A stretch of DNA of 64,000 bases from JAPOUP01 sp965201085 (lineage in GTDB: Bacteria > Pseudomonadota > Alphaproteobacteria > Rhodobacterales > Rhodobacteraceae), in NCBI GenBank assembly GCA_965201085.1, contig CBDAVS010000002.1, positions 22,661-86,660 of the forward strand, written 5' to 3'. Shown piece by piece: positions 44,217-53,762 of this stretch. A program made the position numbers and the translations under genes. The notes beneath the pieces are model-generated. The model worked only from the letters and a program-made list of their open reading frames with translations. It made no database searches and was not told the origin of the DNA. Within the stretch, counting starts at the first letter, position 1; every line of letters starts with the position of its first letter.

Positions 44217-45234
44217 GAGTTTGTTCCATAAGTTGAGTGGTCCCGCAGGATTTGGTGTTCCAGATTGACCGTTTACCCAAATCCGGAGATCGCCATGCCC
44301 TGGAACAGGACCACCCAACAGCTCCATAAGCGCCCGGACGACCACAGTCAAAACGACCTGACCGACGCCGAATGGACCGTCATCGGGCCGATGCCGCCGA
44401 AGCGGGGAAGGATGGGACGGCCGCGCGAGGTCGACCTTCGGTCGGTGTCCGGCGCGCGCCGGTATATCCTGTCCACGGGATGCCAGTGGCGCGCGTCACC
44501 CTCTGGATATCCACCGTTTTCCACCGACCGGAACCATTTTCACGCATGGCGGCGGAGCGGGCTCCCGGAGCGTATCGTGCATCGTCTCCGGGACCTCGCG
44601 CGGCGGTGTCCGGGGCGCTCCGCGGAGCCGGCCGCCGCCCCGGTCGACAGCCAGTCGGTGAGGACCGCGGAGAGCGGCGGCCCCCGCGGCCACCACGCCG
44701 GCAGGAAGGTGAAGGGGAGGAAAAGGCACCTGATCGTGGACGCCGGCGGCACGCCGATCGTCATGACGGTTCACACCGCTGACATCCAGGACCGGGACGG
44801 CGCACCGGACCTGACCGCGGGGCTGCCGGAGCCGGTGCCCACGGTGTGCACACGGTGTGCAGGCCGTTCGCCGACGGTGGCCACCCGGGTCCGAAGCTGC
44901 GGGAGCGGCCTGGGGGGGATGGGGTTGTCGAACGTGATCAGGATCGTCGAAAAACCGGAGGATGTCAAAGGGTTCACGGTTCCCTGCCGCCGGTGGGTCG
45001 TGGAGCGGACCTTCGCCTGGACGGGCCGGTGCCGCCGCCTGTCGAAGGACTGCGGGCGCCTCTGCGGGAACCCGCCGGCATCCGGGGTGAGGCATCACGC
45101 GCCACCGGTTCGGGCGTGAGTGAGGCACGAACGAACGCTGGCCGCCCGCCGGTTCCGACCTAGGCGGGTGGCGAGGGCGTCAACTCCATGAAAGACAATG
45201 GTTTGATCATATCAGTGACTTATGATTCAAACTC
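44217..45234 (+). mobile_element. IS5-family element F, inserted in IS256
   Basis: A 1018-bp copy with target repeats TGA at 44214-44216 and 45235-45237. It contains the micro-insert (about 45082-45140). It is in the opposite orientation to the IS256 transposase it interrupts. Confidence 0.85.
44295..45119 (+). pseudogene. IS5 transposase copy F with catalytic block destroyed
   Basis: Starts MPWNRTTQQLHKRPDDHSQN at 44295 and matches the other copies up to EPVPTVC. An 11-bp repeat at about 44845-44866 (ACGGTGTGCAC/ACGGTGTGCAG) then shifts the frame, and extra G's near 44915 shift it back. The stretch between them reads TRCAGRSPTVATRVRSCGSG instead of RLFADGGHPGPKLRERPGG, removing the second catalytic aspartate. 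The frame stays open to SGVRHHAPPVRA, so it looks intact by length but should be inactive. Confidence 0.75.
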
Positions 45235-45770
45235 TGAGACCGCTGTCGGTGACAGGCCCGATGCGTCCGGCCCCGACAAAGCGGCCGGAGCCTCCTGGAA
45301 GCCACCTGTGGAAATGCCCCTGGGATAGAGCCGGGGCAACGGCCCTTCGACGGATCTGGCCGTGCGCAGGTACGGGGGCGGGACCGTCGGTGCAAAGCGG
45401 AGCTTCCCGGCGCCATCACCCCGATCCCGGACGCGCGGAACCTTCACGGGCACTGTTCCGGTCGCCGTGACCACTTCACGTTCCGGCAGATGTCCATGGC
45501 GCACCAGACGTGCGCGGCCATCCGCCGCTCGATCACCGGTGTGGGCCTCCAGCAACGCCGAAAGTTCCGCCTCAGCCGCCTGCTGGATCAGGTCACGCGC
45601 CCCGGAACGCGGAATGTCCGCCAGAGGGTCCGGTGAAAACACATGTGGATCGGGCAACGTCGTGACGGTGGTCCCCGTCATGTGGCATATCCCCTGCTCT
45701 TCGAGAACTGACGGCGTCTTCAACACCGCCATGATATGCCGCCCCTCAGGGGTAATCACCGGATTTTAGC

Positions 45771-45985
45771 CATAACTCCTTGTAATTTTCCCTAGTGACA
45801 ACGCGCCGCCCGCCGGAGCCGACGGGGCCGATCTCCTCTTCTAGGGCGACAAACAGCTTCTCGGCATAGCGCAGGAAGATCAGACCGAGGACAGGCACCG
45901 AGAATTGCGAAGGCCGCAGGCCCGTATTGGCCCAGAGATTGTTCGCCACTTCCCACAATCGTGCCCGCACATCCGCTTTTTGCAT
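45771..45985 (-). pseudogene. hsdM: Type I restriction-modification methyltransferase (HsdM), N-terminal fragment
   Basis: Starts MQKADVRARLWEVANNLWAN at 45985 and continues LRPSQFSVPVLGLIFLRYAE and RRVVTRENYKELW. This is the N-terminal helical domain of HsdM, the subunit that methylates adenine in type I systems. At about 45770 IS256 interrupts it and nothing of the catalytic NPPF domain, hsdS or hsdR is in this window. The system is dead here. A good AT-rich leader precedes it. Confidence 0.75.
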
Positions 45986-46060
45986 GCCTGAAACCCCCTT
46001 GTTTGTGACAATTTAGAGCGCGTTGCCGGGGACACTAGGAGGCGGATTCCGGCAAACGCC

Positions 46061-46318
46061 ATGGATGCCGCAAAGCTCCAAGCGCAACTCGCTCGACGCA
46101 TGACGGTTGAGGCTAGAAGAAATCATCCCCCCATCATAACCCGGCAGATGATCGAACGATTCACTATCGCCGCACGCAAGACGATCAGGCTCAATGGCGG
46201 CGGTTACCGCCGCGACCATTTGCACGCGCTGGTGCAGCGGTTCGAGGTGGGCGAAAGCGAAGTGCGCATTATCGGATCAAAGAGCAGGCTTCTAAAAAGC
46301 CCTGAATGCCGCAACTAG
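46061..46318 (+). pseudogene. C-terminal fragment of a serine recombinase
   Basis: The frame from 46061 reads LARRMTVEARRNHPPIITRQ, then MIERFTIAARKTIRLNGGGY, RRDHLHALVQRFEVGESEV and RIIGSKSRLL. This is the pattern of the C-terminal tail of large serine recombinases/resolvase-type integrases. The N-terminal catalytic serine domain is absent and no start fits. It lies 44 bases from tRNA-Ser and next to the hsdM relic, so together they look like the remains of an integrated genomic island. Confidence 0.6.
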
Positions 46319-46361
46319 CGAAGCTCCGGCGGCAATCGGTGTGCCCGGTTCTGTATCAAGG

Positions 46362-46451
46362 TGGCGGAGACGAAGGGATTCGAACCCTCGAGACGGTTCC
46401 CCGCCTACTCCCTTAGCAGGGGAGCGCCTTCGACCACTCGGCCACGTCTCC
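46362..46451 (-). tRNA. tRNA-Ser (anticodon GCT), CCA encoded
   Basis: On the minus strand the acceptor arm GGAGACG pairs with CGTCTCC. The D arm is GGCCGAGTGGTCGAAGGC, the anticodon stem-loop CTCCCCTGCTAAGGGAG (GCT), followed by a long variable arm (TAGGCGGGGAACCGTCTC region) and the T arm GGGTTCGAATCCC. Discriminator G and an encoded CCA end it at 46362. It reads serine AGC/AGU codons. The variable arm confirms a class II tRNA. It is a plausible integration site for the relics at 45771-46318. Confidence 0.94.
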
Positions 46452-46501
46452 ATCAACCCGTTTAATGAGCGAAGCTTGCGCAGGCAACCCCGGATCGTGC
46501 G

Positions 46502-48220
46502 TCATTCGCGTTTTCCCTCAAAGCGCTTTTGCCAATCCTCGCGTTCTGCATCCGCAATCTTGCGGAACAGGTTGTCCGGAACTGTGAAGGTGTGGCCAGG
46601 GGGCAGGGAGGAGAGCGCCGATTCTACATTCTCCGGCCAAGCGTCATTCTTTGTGCATAGTGTGGAAAGAAGAGTAGCTGCAGTGTCAGGAATGAACGGT
46701 GCTGAAAGCACCGCATATAGCCGAACCAGATTGAGCGCAAGACGGACGCTCGCTGCGGCCTGCTTAGGACTCTCCCTGTATGCGCTCCACGGAGCCGCAT
46801 CCTGCAGGTATTCGTTTCCAGCTGCCCAGATCGCGCGCAGTTCATTGGCTGCTTTGCGAATCTCGATCGCTTCCATATGGCGCTGATAGGCTGCGAGGCG
46901 CGTTTCCAGCTCAGTGATGAGCGCTTTCCCGCGGTCCCCAGTCTCGCCGCCGTCCGGAACCGACTCGCCGAAATTCGATCGGCAGAATTTAGTGACGCGG
47001 CTGACGAAATTTCCCAGAACATCGGCAAGGTCCTTGTTGACCGACGCCTGGAAATTCTCCCAAGTGAATTCGCTGTCGGAATTCTCCGGAGCGTGCGATA
47101 GCAGCCACCAGCGCCAGTAATCGGCGGGAAGGATTTCAAGCGCCTGGTCCATGAACACGCCGCGGCCGAGCGACGTGCTGAACTGCCCGCCATCGTAGTT
47201 CAGGTAGTTGAAGGACTTGATGTAGTCGACGAGTTTCCAAGGATCGCCCGATCCCACGATCGTGACCGGAAAACTCAATGTATGGAACGGCACGTTGTCC
47301 TTGCCCATGAACTGGACGTAGCGCACGTCCCCGGCGCCCTCGTCGGTTCGCCACCAGCGCCGCCACGCCGAATCGTCCAATCCCTCGCCGTCCGCCCATT
47401 CCTTGGTCGCCGCGATGTATTCGATCGGAGCATCGAACCAGACGTAGAAGACTTTGTTCTCCATGCCAGGCCACGGTTTCTCACCACGGCGAACCGGAAC
47501 ACCCCATTCAAGATCGCGCGTGATGCCGCGGTCCTGCAGGCCGTCACCATCATGCAGCCACTTTTTCGCGATCGATGTTGTGAGAATCGGCCAGCCGGTC
47601 TTGGAACTGATCCAGTCATCCAACTGATCCTTCAGGGCCGATTGGCGAAGGTGGAGATGCTTGGTCTCGCGCAGTTCCAGATCGGTCGAGCCCGAAACCG
47701 CTGACCTCGGTTTGATAAGGTCCGTGGGGTCGAGCTGTTTGGTGCAGTTTTCGCACTGGTCGCCGCGGGCGCGCTCGTAACCGCAGTTGGGGCAGGTGCC
47801 CTCAACATACCGGTCAGGCAGGAACCGACCGTCGACGATGGAATAAAGCTGCGTCTCGGAGATTTCCCGGATCAGCCCATTATCCGCCAACCGTCCCGCG
47901 AAATACTGGGTCAGTCGATGGTTCTGCGGTGATGACGAGCGACCGAACATTTCGAAACTAAGGCGGAATCCATCGGAGAGCCGCTTCTGCGTCGCCCACA
48001 TTTCGGCGCAGTATTCCGCGACGGGTTTGCTGGCTTTGGCCGCAGCGAGTTCGGCGGGAGTGCCGTGCTCGTCGGTTCCGCAGATGAACATCACTTCGTG
48101 GCCCCGGGCGCGCATATAGCGGGCGTAGAGGTCGGCTGGCAGCTGGCTGCCAACAAGATTGCCTAGGTGCTTGATCCCGTTGATATAGGGAATCGCCGAA
48201 GTGATCAGGATGCGTTCCAT
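46502..48220 (-). CDS. metG: Methionyl-tRNA synthetase
   Basis: 572 residues from ATG 48220 (MERILITSAIPYINGIKHLGN; GGGA upstream). A longer in-frame reading upstream has no binding site and unlike composition. The HIGH-type motif is HLGN at 18-21. The knuckle zinc cysteines are at 143, 146, 156 and 159 (TCPNCGYERARGDQCENC), and the KMSKS equivalent is STSLGRG in GGQFSTSLGRGVFMDQAL. The all-helical anticodon domain follows (about 400-560). It charges initiator and elongator tRNA-Met. The length is normal for the alphaproteobacterial form without the dimerisation domain. It appears intact and is read toward tRNA-Ser. Confidence 0.95.
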   Translation of the reverse strand: MERILITSAIPYINGIKHLGNLVGSQLPADLYARYMRARGHEVMFICGTDEHGTPAELAAAKASKPVAEYCAEMWATQKRLSDGFRLSFEMFGRSSSPQNHRLTQYFAGRLADNGLIREISETQLYSIVDGRFLPDRYVEGTCPNCGYERARGDQCENCTKQLDPTDLIKPRSAVSGSTDLELRETKHLHLRQSALKDQLDDWISSKTGWPILTTSIAKKWLHDGDGLQDRGITRDLEWGVPVRRGEKPWPGMENKVFYVWFDAPIEYIAATKEWADGEGLDDSAWRRWWRTDEGAGDVRYVQFMGKDNVPFHTLSFPVTIVGSGDPWKLVDYIKSFNYLNYDGGQFSTSLGRGVFMDQALEILPADYWRWWLLSHAPENSDSEFTWENFQASVNKDLADVLGNFVSRVTKFCRSNFGESVPDGGETGDRGKALITELETRLAAYQRHMEAIEIRKAANELRAIWAAGNEYLQDAAPWSAYRESPKQAAASVRLALNLVRLYAVLSAPFIPDTAATLLSTLCTKNDAWPENVESALSSLPPGHTFTVPDNLFRKIADAEREDWQKRFEGKRE

Positions 48221-48467
48221 GCGTTCCCTGCCTGCCGCCAACTGACCGCCCGTTTCGGAAATTTCCGCAAGGGCGCTGTATCCACGGATGCGGTCCCCGG
48301 GTTTCCCGCGGACACAAACCGATGCGCCAAGCAGAAGATGCACGCCAGCGCTTGCGGAAGCTAGTCGGAATCCGAAGGAATTCGCAAGGGCGGAATCCGA
48401 GGGTCGACCGAGGTCAGCTGACGGGTCCATCTGGCCTGTGGCTTATGCCTCCTACCGAAGTCACGGT

Positions 48468-49703
48468 TTATCTCCGGTCGCCGTTCCCATCACGCAGACG
48501 CGCCATGAGCCTGCCGATAAGAAACGAAGTTCGAGGGGAGTAAAGATAGGGCGTGCGCTGCTCGCGTGTGGGTCGCGCTCTCATTCGGGTGAGGCCGAAC
48601 GCGACCAAACCGATATGGCCGAGGGCCACCAGGGCGAACAATGCGTTTGGTCCATAGGCCTCAACCAGTTCCGCAACCAGATAAGGGCTGGCAATGGCGC
48701 CAAGCGCGAAGAAGAACAGAAGCGCAGCTGAAAGTTCGACCCGCTGGTCAGAGTTCGCGAAATCATGCGCATGCGCCGCAGAGACTGAATAGATCGGAAA
48801 GGTGGTGAATCCGAACAGTCCGGCGGCAATCATGACTCCGGAAGATCCGCTGCCGCTCATGATGCCGGTGAGCGCACAGGATAGGACCGCAGCTATGGAA
48901 AGCCAGATCAAGGTCCATCGACGGTCATATTTGTCAGCAAGCCAACCAAGAGGATATTGCGCGAGTGCGCCTCCGAGAACGAAGGCGGCGAGGAAATAGG
49001 CGATCTGATTGATGGCCAGTCCGACATCTTGTCCGTATATAGGTCCGACCATCCTGAATGACGCCGAAGACAGGGCCGCCGCCAGTACTCCGGCGACGGC
49101 GAGAGGCGAGCATCTCCAAGCAAAGCCGGGCCTGAGGCGCGGTGCTTTGGGTGTTGCGGGTTGGGTGGCCCGGGTGAGTGTCAACGGAAGAAGTGACGCA
49201 CAGCAGAGAAGCGCCAGAATGTTGTATGAAACGTAATGCACTGGCTCCAGTACCGCGATCAGCAGCTGGGCTCCAAGTGACCCGCTCGTGTCAATGATTC
49301 GGTAGGTTCCCATCGTCCGGCCGCGGATTTCGTTCGTGATCTTGGCGTTCAACCACGCTTCTATGACCGTGTAGCAGCCCGCGATACAGAATCCCGATGC
49401 GATGCGCAAAAGCGCCCAGAAATATGGATCCTGCCATATCGTGTGTGCCAGAAGGCCCATCGCTCCCATCGCCGTAAACACGGCGAAAGTACGGGAATGG
49501 CCGATGCCGCCCATGAGTCGCGGCGCAAGCCAGCAGCCCAGAAAGAAGCCGAGGAAATGCGCTGAACCGAGCAGTCCGACTTCGGCCTTCGTGAAGTTCA
49601 ATTGGAGGCCCGACAGCGCATCGAGCGGTCCGACTCCGCCGGACGAAAGCTGTAGGAGGATCGCCGATATGAACAGTGCCGCGAACGAAATCAATAGGCG
49701 CAT
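48468..49703 (-). CDS. Major facilitator superfamily transporter (YcaD-like)
   Basis: 411 residues and 12 hydrophobic segments, beginning MRLLISFAALFISAILLQLS. The MFS signature loops are visible: HFLGFFLGCWLAPRLMGGIGH between helices 2 and 3, GCYTVIEAWLNAKITNEIRGR, and YPLGWLADKYDRRW between helices 8 and 9. The best family resemblance is the YcaD/YfkF-type group of uncharacterised efflux or uptake carriers. The substrate is unknown. It lies upstream of metG in the same direction with a 247-base gap, so it may share transcription. The gene is intact and ends with TAA. Confidence 0.82.
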   Translation of the reverse strand: MRLLISFAALFISAILLQLSSGGVGPLDALSGLQLNFTKAEVGLLGSAHFLGFFLGCWLAPRLMGGIGHSRTFAVFTAMGAMGLLAHTIWQDPYFWALLRIASGFCIAGCYTVIEAWLNAKITNEIRGRTMGTYRIIDTSGSLGAQLLIAVLEPVHYVSYNILALLCCASLLPLTLTRATQPATPKAPRLRPGFAWRCSPLAVAGVLAAALSSASFRMVGPIYGQDVGLAINQIAYFLAAFVLGGALAQYPLGWLADKYDRRWTLIWLSIAAVLSCALTGIMSGSGSSGVMIAAGLFGFTTFPIYSVSAAHAHDFANSDQRVELSAALLFFFALGAIASPYLVAELVEAYGPNALFALVALGHIGLVAFGLTRMRARPTREQRTPYLYSPRTSFLIGRLMARLRDGNGDRR

Positions 49704-50378
49704 GGGAAAGCCTTGGACTTTGACCGGGGTAACTCAGCAGTTTTTCTGCTGGTTTCTGTCCCGTTTTCGACAGTGGAATGGCGAATCTGATCCATGTTTT
49801 TTGCTGTTCATGGCGCATGGACGGTGCAAATCCACAGCAGGTTCTCCGAGAGGGAGAGTGCGCTGTCGATTCTGTCATGGACAGATTCCGGAGCAGTGCC
49901 GCATGATAGGCATCGTACGACTGTCCTGCTTACCTGTGAGCGGCCAACTGGCAGCTGGCTTGCTCAATTCACTCTGAAATTCGTCCAGTGATTCTGTTCA
50001 ACTTTAAATTGGGGCTGAATACCGCTCGAAAGCACTATGACTGGTTCGCCAAGGTTTGCCTTCGCGTATCGCTCGCCGCATTTTCAGGGATCATAGCCTG
50101 GAAATTTCTGTATCCGACGGGACTTCCTGTGCGGGCGTTCTGATATGCAACGCCAGCATTCGCTTTTCGAACCGTTCGACGGCATCCCTGATCTCCTGGC
50201 GAATGTTTAGCACAACCGAAACCGGATCACGGGTTTCACCCTGTTCGTCTGGTTTGTCACCTTCCTTCGTATCCAGGTGACGTCTCCATTTGCTGGCGGA
50301 ATGGAAAATCTTCCCTTCCATATCCAAAGCCTGTCCAGACATGGAATCGTCCGGTTCAAGGTTGACTTCAACAACGGC
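49704..50378. other. Intergenic region without a supported gene
   Basis: Only chance frames are seen. The frame at 50091-50342 (minus strand) has even composition and could be a small unknown protein, but has no ribosome-binding site or family pattern. The stretch 49735-49800 is T-rich and may hold the MFS promoter. Confidence 0.3.
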
Positions 50379-50680
50379 CTAGAGATCAAGCGTGCCTGTC
50401 AGGCGGGTCAACGCGGTCCGGTAATCCCCACAGCTAAAGCAAGCGTCATACATTGCCATATGATGGCTTCGGTTCCTGCCGTTCAGCCGAAACATTCGTT
50501 GGGTCGACTCGGTCTTTTCAGGTCTTGCCTCAGCGAAGGCATCAGCCAGACGCGAGATGTCGTGGGTATGGTCAGTCGGAACCCCGCGTTTTTTCATTGC
50601 CGCCTTGACCAGAAGTTCGGCACCGTCAGAGGTGAACCGAAGTAGGTTCTGACAATCTGCAAGACAGTCATGCAATGACT
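50379..50680 (-). pseudogene. HEPN-domain-like protein, 5' truncated
   Basis: Reads LADCQNLLRFTSDGAELLVK, AAMKKRGVPTDHTHDISRLA, and ends TRLTGTLDL. The A-E-x-x-V-K-A start with THDI a dozen residues later is the pattern of HEPN proteins, RNases or toxins often paired with minimal nucleotidyltransferases. The start is lost where an IS427-type end (GGGTCCGTTGACATTCCC) begins at 50686. Confidence 0.4.
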
Positions 50681-50685
50681 CTAGG

Positions 50686-51077
50686 GTCCGTTGACATTCC
50701 CGGTTGAACCGCCGGTCTGGACCGTTCATATCCGTCCCCGAACACAGCCGGAACGGCGTTACGGGCAACCGAGGGCGGAACCATGGAAAGAGCGGGAACG
50801 GACTTACGGAATGGATGTGGCAGGCGGTCGGGGAGTTTCCGCCGGGCAGGGCGGGCGGCCCCGGGGTCACCGCGGCGGACGGCAGCCCCTTCGGCGGGGC
50901 CATCCTCCGGAGGGAACGGACGGGTGTCCCCCGGCGCGGCACGAACACCTCGTTGACGAACAGGGGCGCAGACGCGTGGTGCGCCACGGGACCCCGTCGG
51001 AGCGGTAGATGTCCTTCCGAAGACGCGGGAGCGGCGCCGCCGGGTCCACGGGACCGCCGACGTCACCGGGGCGCCGC
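50686..51077 (+). mobile_element. IS5-family (IS427-type) 5' fragment
   Basis: The end GGGTCCGTTGACATTCCCGG is followed, from about 50816, by the start of an IS427-type transposase (WQAVGEFPPGRAGGPGVTAA, RTGVPRRG), matching the relic at 22467-23232 read on the other strand. After 50940 the match ends and unassigned GC-rich DNA continues to the IS21 end. Confidence 0.5.
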
Positions 51078-51189
51078 CTAGGTGTCGATGGCATCTTAAA
51101 TTTCCCCAAAACGGGCGGTTTGACATTCCCCGGTCTGGCGGTTTCGGCTGTCAGCCGGTTCGGTGACCTGCGGCCCCGTTCCCCGGCGG

Positions 51190-51862
51190 ACGGCCGCGGC
51201 GCTCTGGCGGTGGCGGCGGTGTGACCGGCGCGTCCGTACGGGTGTGTTCCGGGATCAGGTCGGTATGGCCGCGCGGGCGGTGGCCCGCGCCTCCGATCCC
51301 AACGGCGACGGCGTGGTGCGGCGGCCGGTCCGGAAGCGCGGTGGCAACGATGGGATCGCCGGAGACATCGCCCCATCCGGCGAAGCCCCGGTTGGATGCC
51401 GGGATCATCGCGCCTTTTCCATGGCGGGCGTTGACGGGTTGGAGGAACGGGTTCTCGCCGCCCCGGGTGACGGGCGGGTATCCGGTCCCATCCACGATCG
51501 GCGGTGATGGGCGTGCATGGAAGCGGATCCTGCCGGCGGGGCGTCCTCCGCGTCCAGCCCTGGCCGGAGCCACGACCGGCTCCGCCGATGTGGCGCGATG
51601 CACCCGCTGTCCGGCCTTCGCGGCGGCTACGCCAGGGGCTGTCGCCAGGTGCGGTCCGCCCGTGCCGGGCGGACCCGGGCGCGGCATCGATGCGGCGGGT
51701 CTCGCGGGTGGCGCATTCCTCGCCGGGAAGCGCATCCAGCGCCTCGATCCCCGGGATCCTGCCCTGTTCCAGCTTCCGCGCCGCATGATCCGGCGCTTCC
51801 GGGGCGCGGGGCATCCCCAGGCCGACGGGCGCGCGCCGGATCCGGTCGGGTGTTTCGGTCAC
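51190..51862 (-). pseudogene. IS21 helper ATPase IstB relic
   Basis: Reads MPRAPEAPDHAARKLEQGRI and EALDALPGEECATRETRRID (family form GIEALDALLGEEYATRETRRI), then in other frames GAMIPASNRGFAGWGDVSGD and FAGWGDVxGD-type remnants of the AAA+ domain. The Walker A region is lost. IstB normally activates the IstA transposase. Dead. Confidence 0.6.
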
Positions 51863-51899
51863 CGCACACCTCCCGCGGCCAGCCGCTGGCCGACCGCAT

Positions 51900-53040
51900 C
51901 ATGGAAAGCCGGTGACCGCTGCGGCACACCCTCCGGAGGTTGCCGCATGGGGCGCGGCGGTGGAGCTTCGCGGCGCGCGGGGTCGACCCGGCGCCGGATG
52001 GCGGGCGATGCGGGTGCCGTCCTCAGGGATGCGGGTTCCGTCGACGTGGTTCCGCGCCTCAGCGGCGCGTTCGCGCGCTGTCCCCGGCACCGGGTGGTGG
52101 CCGCCGTCAGCCGGGACCATGCCCCCGTGGCCGACCCGCCTTTCCACCGCCGGCACCGCGCCGCGGGGAATGGCGGGCGAAGGTCCGGGCGCCGGTCGCC
52201 CCCCCGCCGAAGGCTTCGTCAACGACCCGCTCCGCGGTGGCCTGTACCCGGGGACTGGCGATCCCGTGCCGCCATGCATCGGACCGGGCGTCCGGATCAT
52301 CGGTGTTCCGGAACGTTCGGGCCGCAAAGAGGTCCCGCCGGATATATCGGAACGGGCGTTCGACCCTGCCTTTCGTCCGGGCCCGATACGGCTTGCGGGC
52401 CCCGGGCGCGGAGCCGTAACGGTTCAACGGCGCGACGGGCGAACCGCTGTGGGTGACGACGCCGGCATCCTCCTCCCCGATCACCGCGGTCTTCATGCGG
52501 TCATGGGGAATTTCCCCAGGCGCGCCGCCCATCGCGCCAGATGCCGCGATATGACGGCGCATCACCGTTCGCGGGCTCCGGCCGGACACGGACCGGCCCC
52601 GGAGCCGGCGTGAATGGCCAGGGACAGGGCCGAACGGCCGGACCCTGCGGATCACACCGGGCCCGTCGGTGAACCCCACCCTGAACCCGGCGAGATCCAC
52701 CCGCGCCCGCCTGCCCGGAGGTGTTCCGGACCGCACCGCGGAAGGCGAGCGTCGAGGCGGACGCAACCCAGGCGAAAACGGCTTCGGATGGCCGCCTTCA
52801 TGCCCCATGGACCTGATCCCGCGCGGCGGACGCCGGCCCGACGGATCCGGAAAGTTCCGGACCCTCCCTTCCGGATAATCCCGATATGGATCCAGCACGC
52901 GGCCCATAAACCGGCGCCTCCGGACCCCGCTCCGGATATCCGCGCACCGTCCCGCGGTCAGGACCGACCTCGCGCGATGGCCGAAATGCCCGGCCCCTGT
53001 CGTCGCAAACCGTGGATCAGAACGGTCTCCCTCGATCCCT
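51900..53040 (-). pseudogene. IS21 transposase IstA relic
   Basis: The best part lies at 52250-52560: PHDRMKTAVIGEEDAGVVTH, then YRARTKGRVERPFRYIRRDL and SPRVQATAERVVDEAFG, which match IstA blocks containing the last catalytic residue (KGKVERxFRYIRxDF). N-terminal parts are scattered in other frames. No start or full frame remains. Confidence 0.6.
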
Positions 53041-53150
53041 TCACCTGACTGCCCCCGTCTCTCGACAGTCAGAGCGTCAGGCCTGTTTCCCGGCGCCGCC
53101 GCTCACGGGTGGGGGATTTTCAATTGCCACTTTCGGGGAAAATACGACTG

Positions 53151-53639
53151 CCACCAACACCCGGAACCGGTGCGCGGACTCCGCGACCTCGAGGAATGGT
53201 AAGGCTAAGGACGCCGGAACCTGAAGCTGTGGCCAGGCGCTCCCTCATTGATCTCGGAAAGGTCCGCTTGGAGTCGGTCATGGAAGCGGACGGCGGCGGA
53301 GCGTCGCCTGGAGAGCGTGATTCTTGCCGTGCGGGGGCTGCACTTGAGACAGAGCGCTTCTTCAAGGCGATGAAGACGGGTAGGGGCTTCGGGCACCGCA
53401 GGCTGGATGTCGCCGGCGGCCTGCGCGGATGCCTTGCCTTCGGCGCCATGAGAGGCAGCGCCCGCTTTTTCCGTGGCCTTGATCCTTCCGCGTATATCGG
53501 CCGGCGCTTTCTTGAGCATTCCGGCCACCGTCCTGTCCGCAGATTTCCTAGGCCGGTCGGCGAACGCCTCGCGGAGGATCGTCAGGGCCACCAGGACCTG
53601 AAGAGCCTACGACCGGAGGGGATTAGCGACATGCACGGA
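53151..53639 (-). other. Unrecognised alanine-rich open frame between IS relics
   Basis: A minus-strand frame at 53205-53591 reads MALTILREAFADRPRKSADR, TVAGMLKKAPADIRGRIKAT and onward through an alanine-rich stretch. Composition is closer to host genes than to IS DNA. The tail, from about 53330 down to 53205, looks shifted. I cannot name the product; it may be a host gene relic enclosed by the IS21 and IS30 insertions. Confidence 0.3.
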
Positions 53640-53762
53640 TAAGCCTCCGTCGCGCGACGACAGGCGCGCCCCGCGGTGACAGCGCCCCGTCGCTTCGGTC
53701 CCCGCATGGGGCGAGGCATCGAACGCCACCTGTCCGCGTGCAAGTGAGGCACGAACGAACGC
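53640..53762 (-). repeat. Short repeat also carried by IS5 copies C-F
   Basis: Read on the minus strand it begins GCGTTCGTTCGTGCCTCACT and continues as GCACGCGGACAGGTGGCGTT. The same start and a diverged continuation occur in IS5 copies at 3491, 12950, 13959 and (inverted) 45082. Here it replaces the 3' part of an IS30 transposase gene. Confidence 0.6.

Larger units (their letters stand above)
43434..45770 (-). mobile_element. IS256-family element, split by IS5 copy F
   Basis: The transposase reads from the right. The N-terminal part is 45759-45238 (DPLADIPRSGARDLIQQAAE, RLVRHGHLPEREV, KVPRVRDRGDG, LYPRGISTGGFQEAPAAL, GLSPTAVS). The C-terminal part is 44216-43434 (RLGADRWERYDRWQRR, SESARGWRGLPLDLRRRGL, APGLAIGDGASGFWNGLREV, WKHIRTTSPIESAFAAVRHRT, TKGCLSRRTGLAM). 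Removing IS5 copy F and one TGA repeat rejoins TAVS to RLGADRW in frame. A few frame changes exist inside the C-terminal part (around 43880-44180). The 3' end is replaced by IS30 copy 3. It is inserted in an hsdM gene at about 45770. Confidence 0.75.
51078..53150 (-). mobile_element. IS21-family element, decayed
   Basis: A 2.1-kb region holding relics of both IS21 genes in the order istA then istB on the minus strand. Ends with repeated CCCC motifs: TGTCGATGGCATCTTAAATT at 51081 and TCAATTGCCACTTTCGGGGA near 53128. Both genes have lost their frames. Composition is extremely GC-rich. Confidence 0.65.

Noticed and set aside
48221..48430. N-terminal extension of MetG
   Set aside because: The frame is open upstream of 48220, but the added residues do not resemble any MetG and the normal start MERILITS has a ribosome-binding site.
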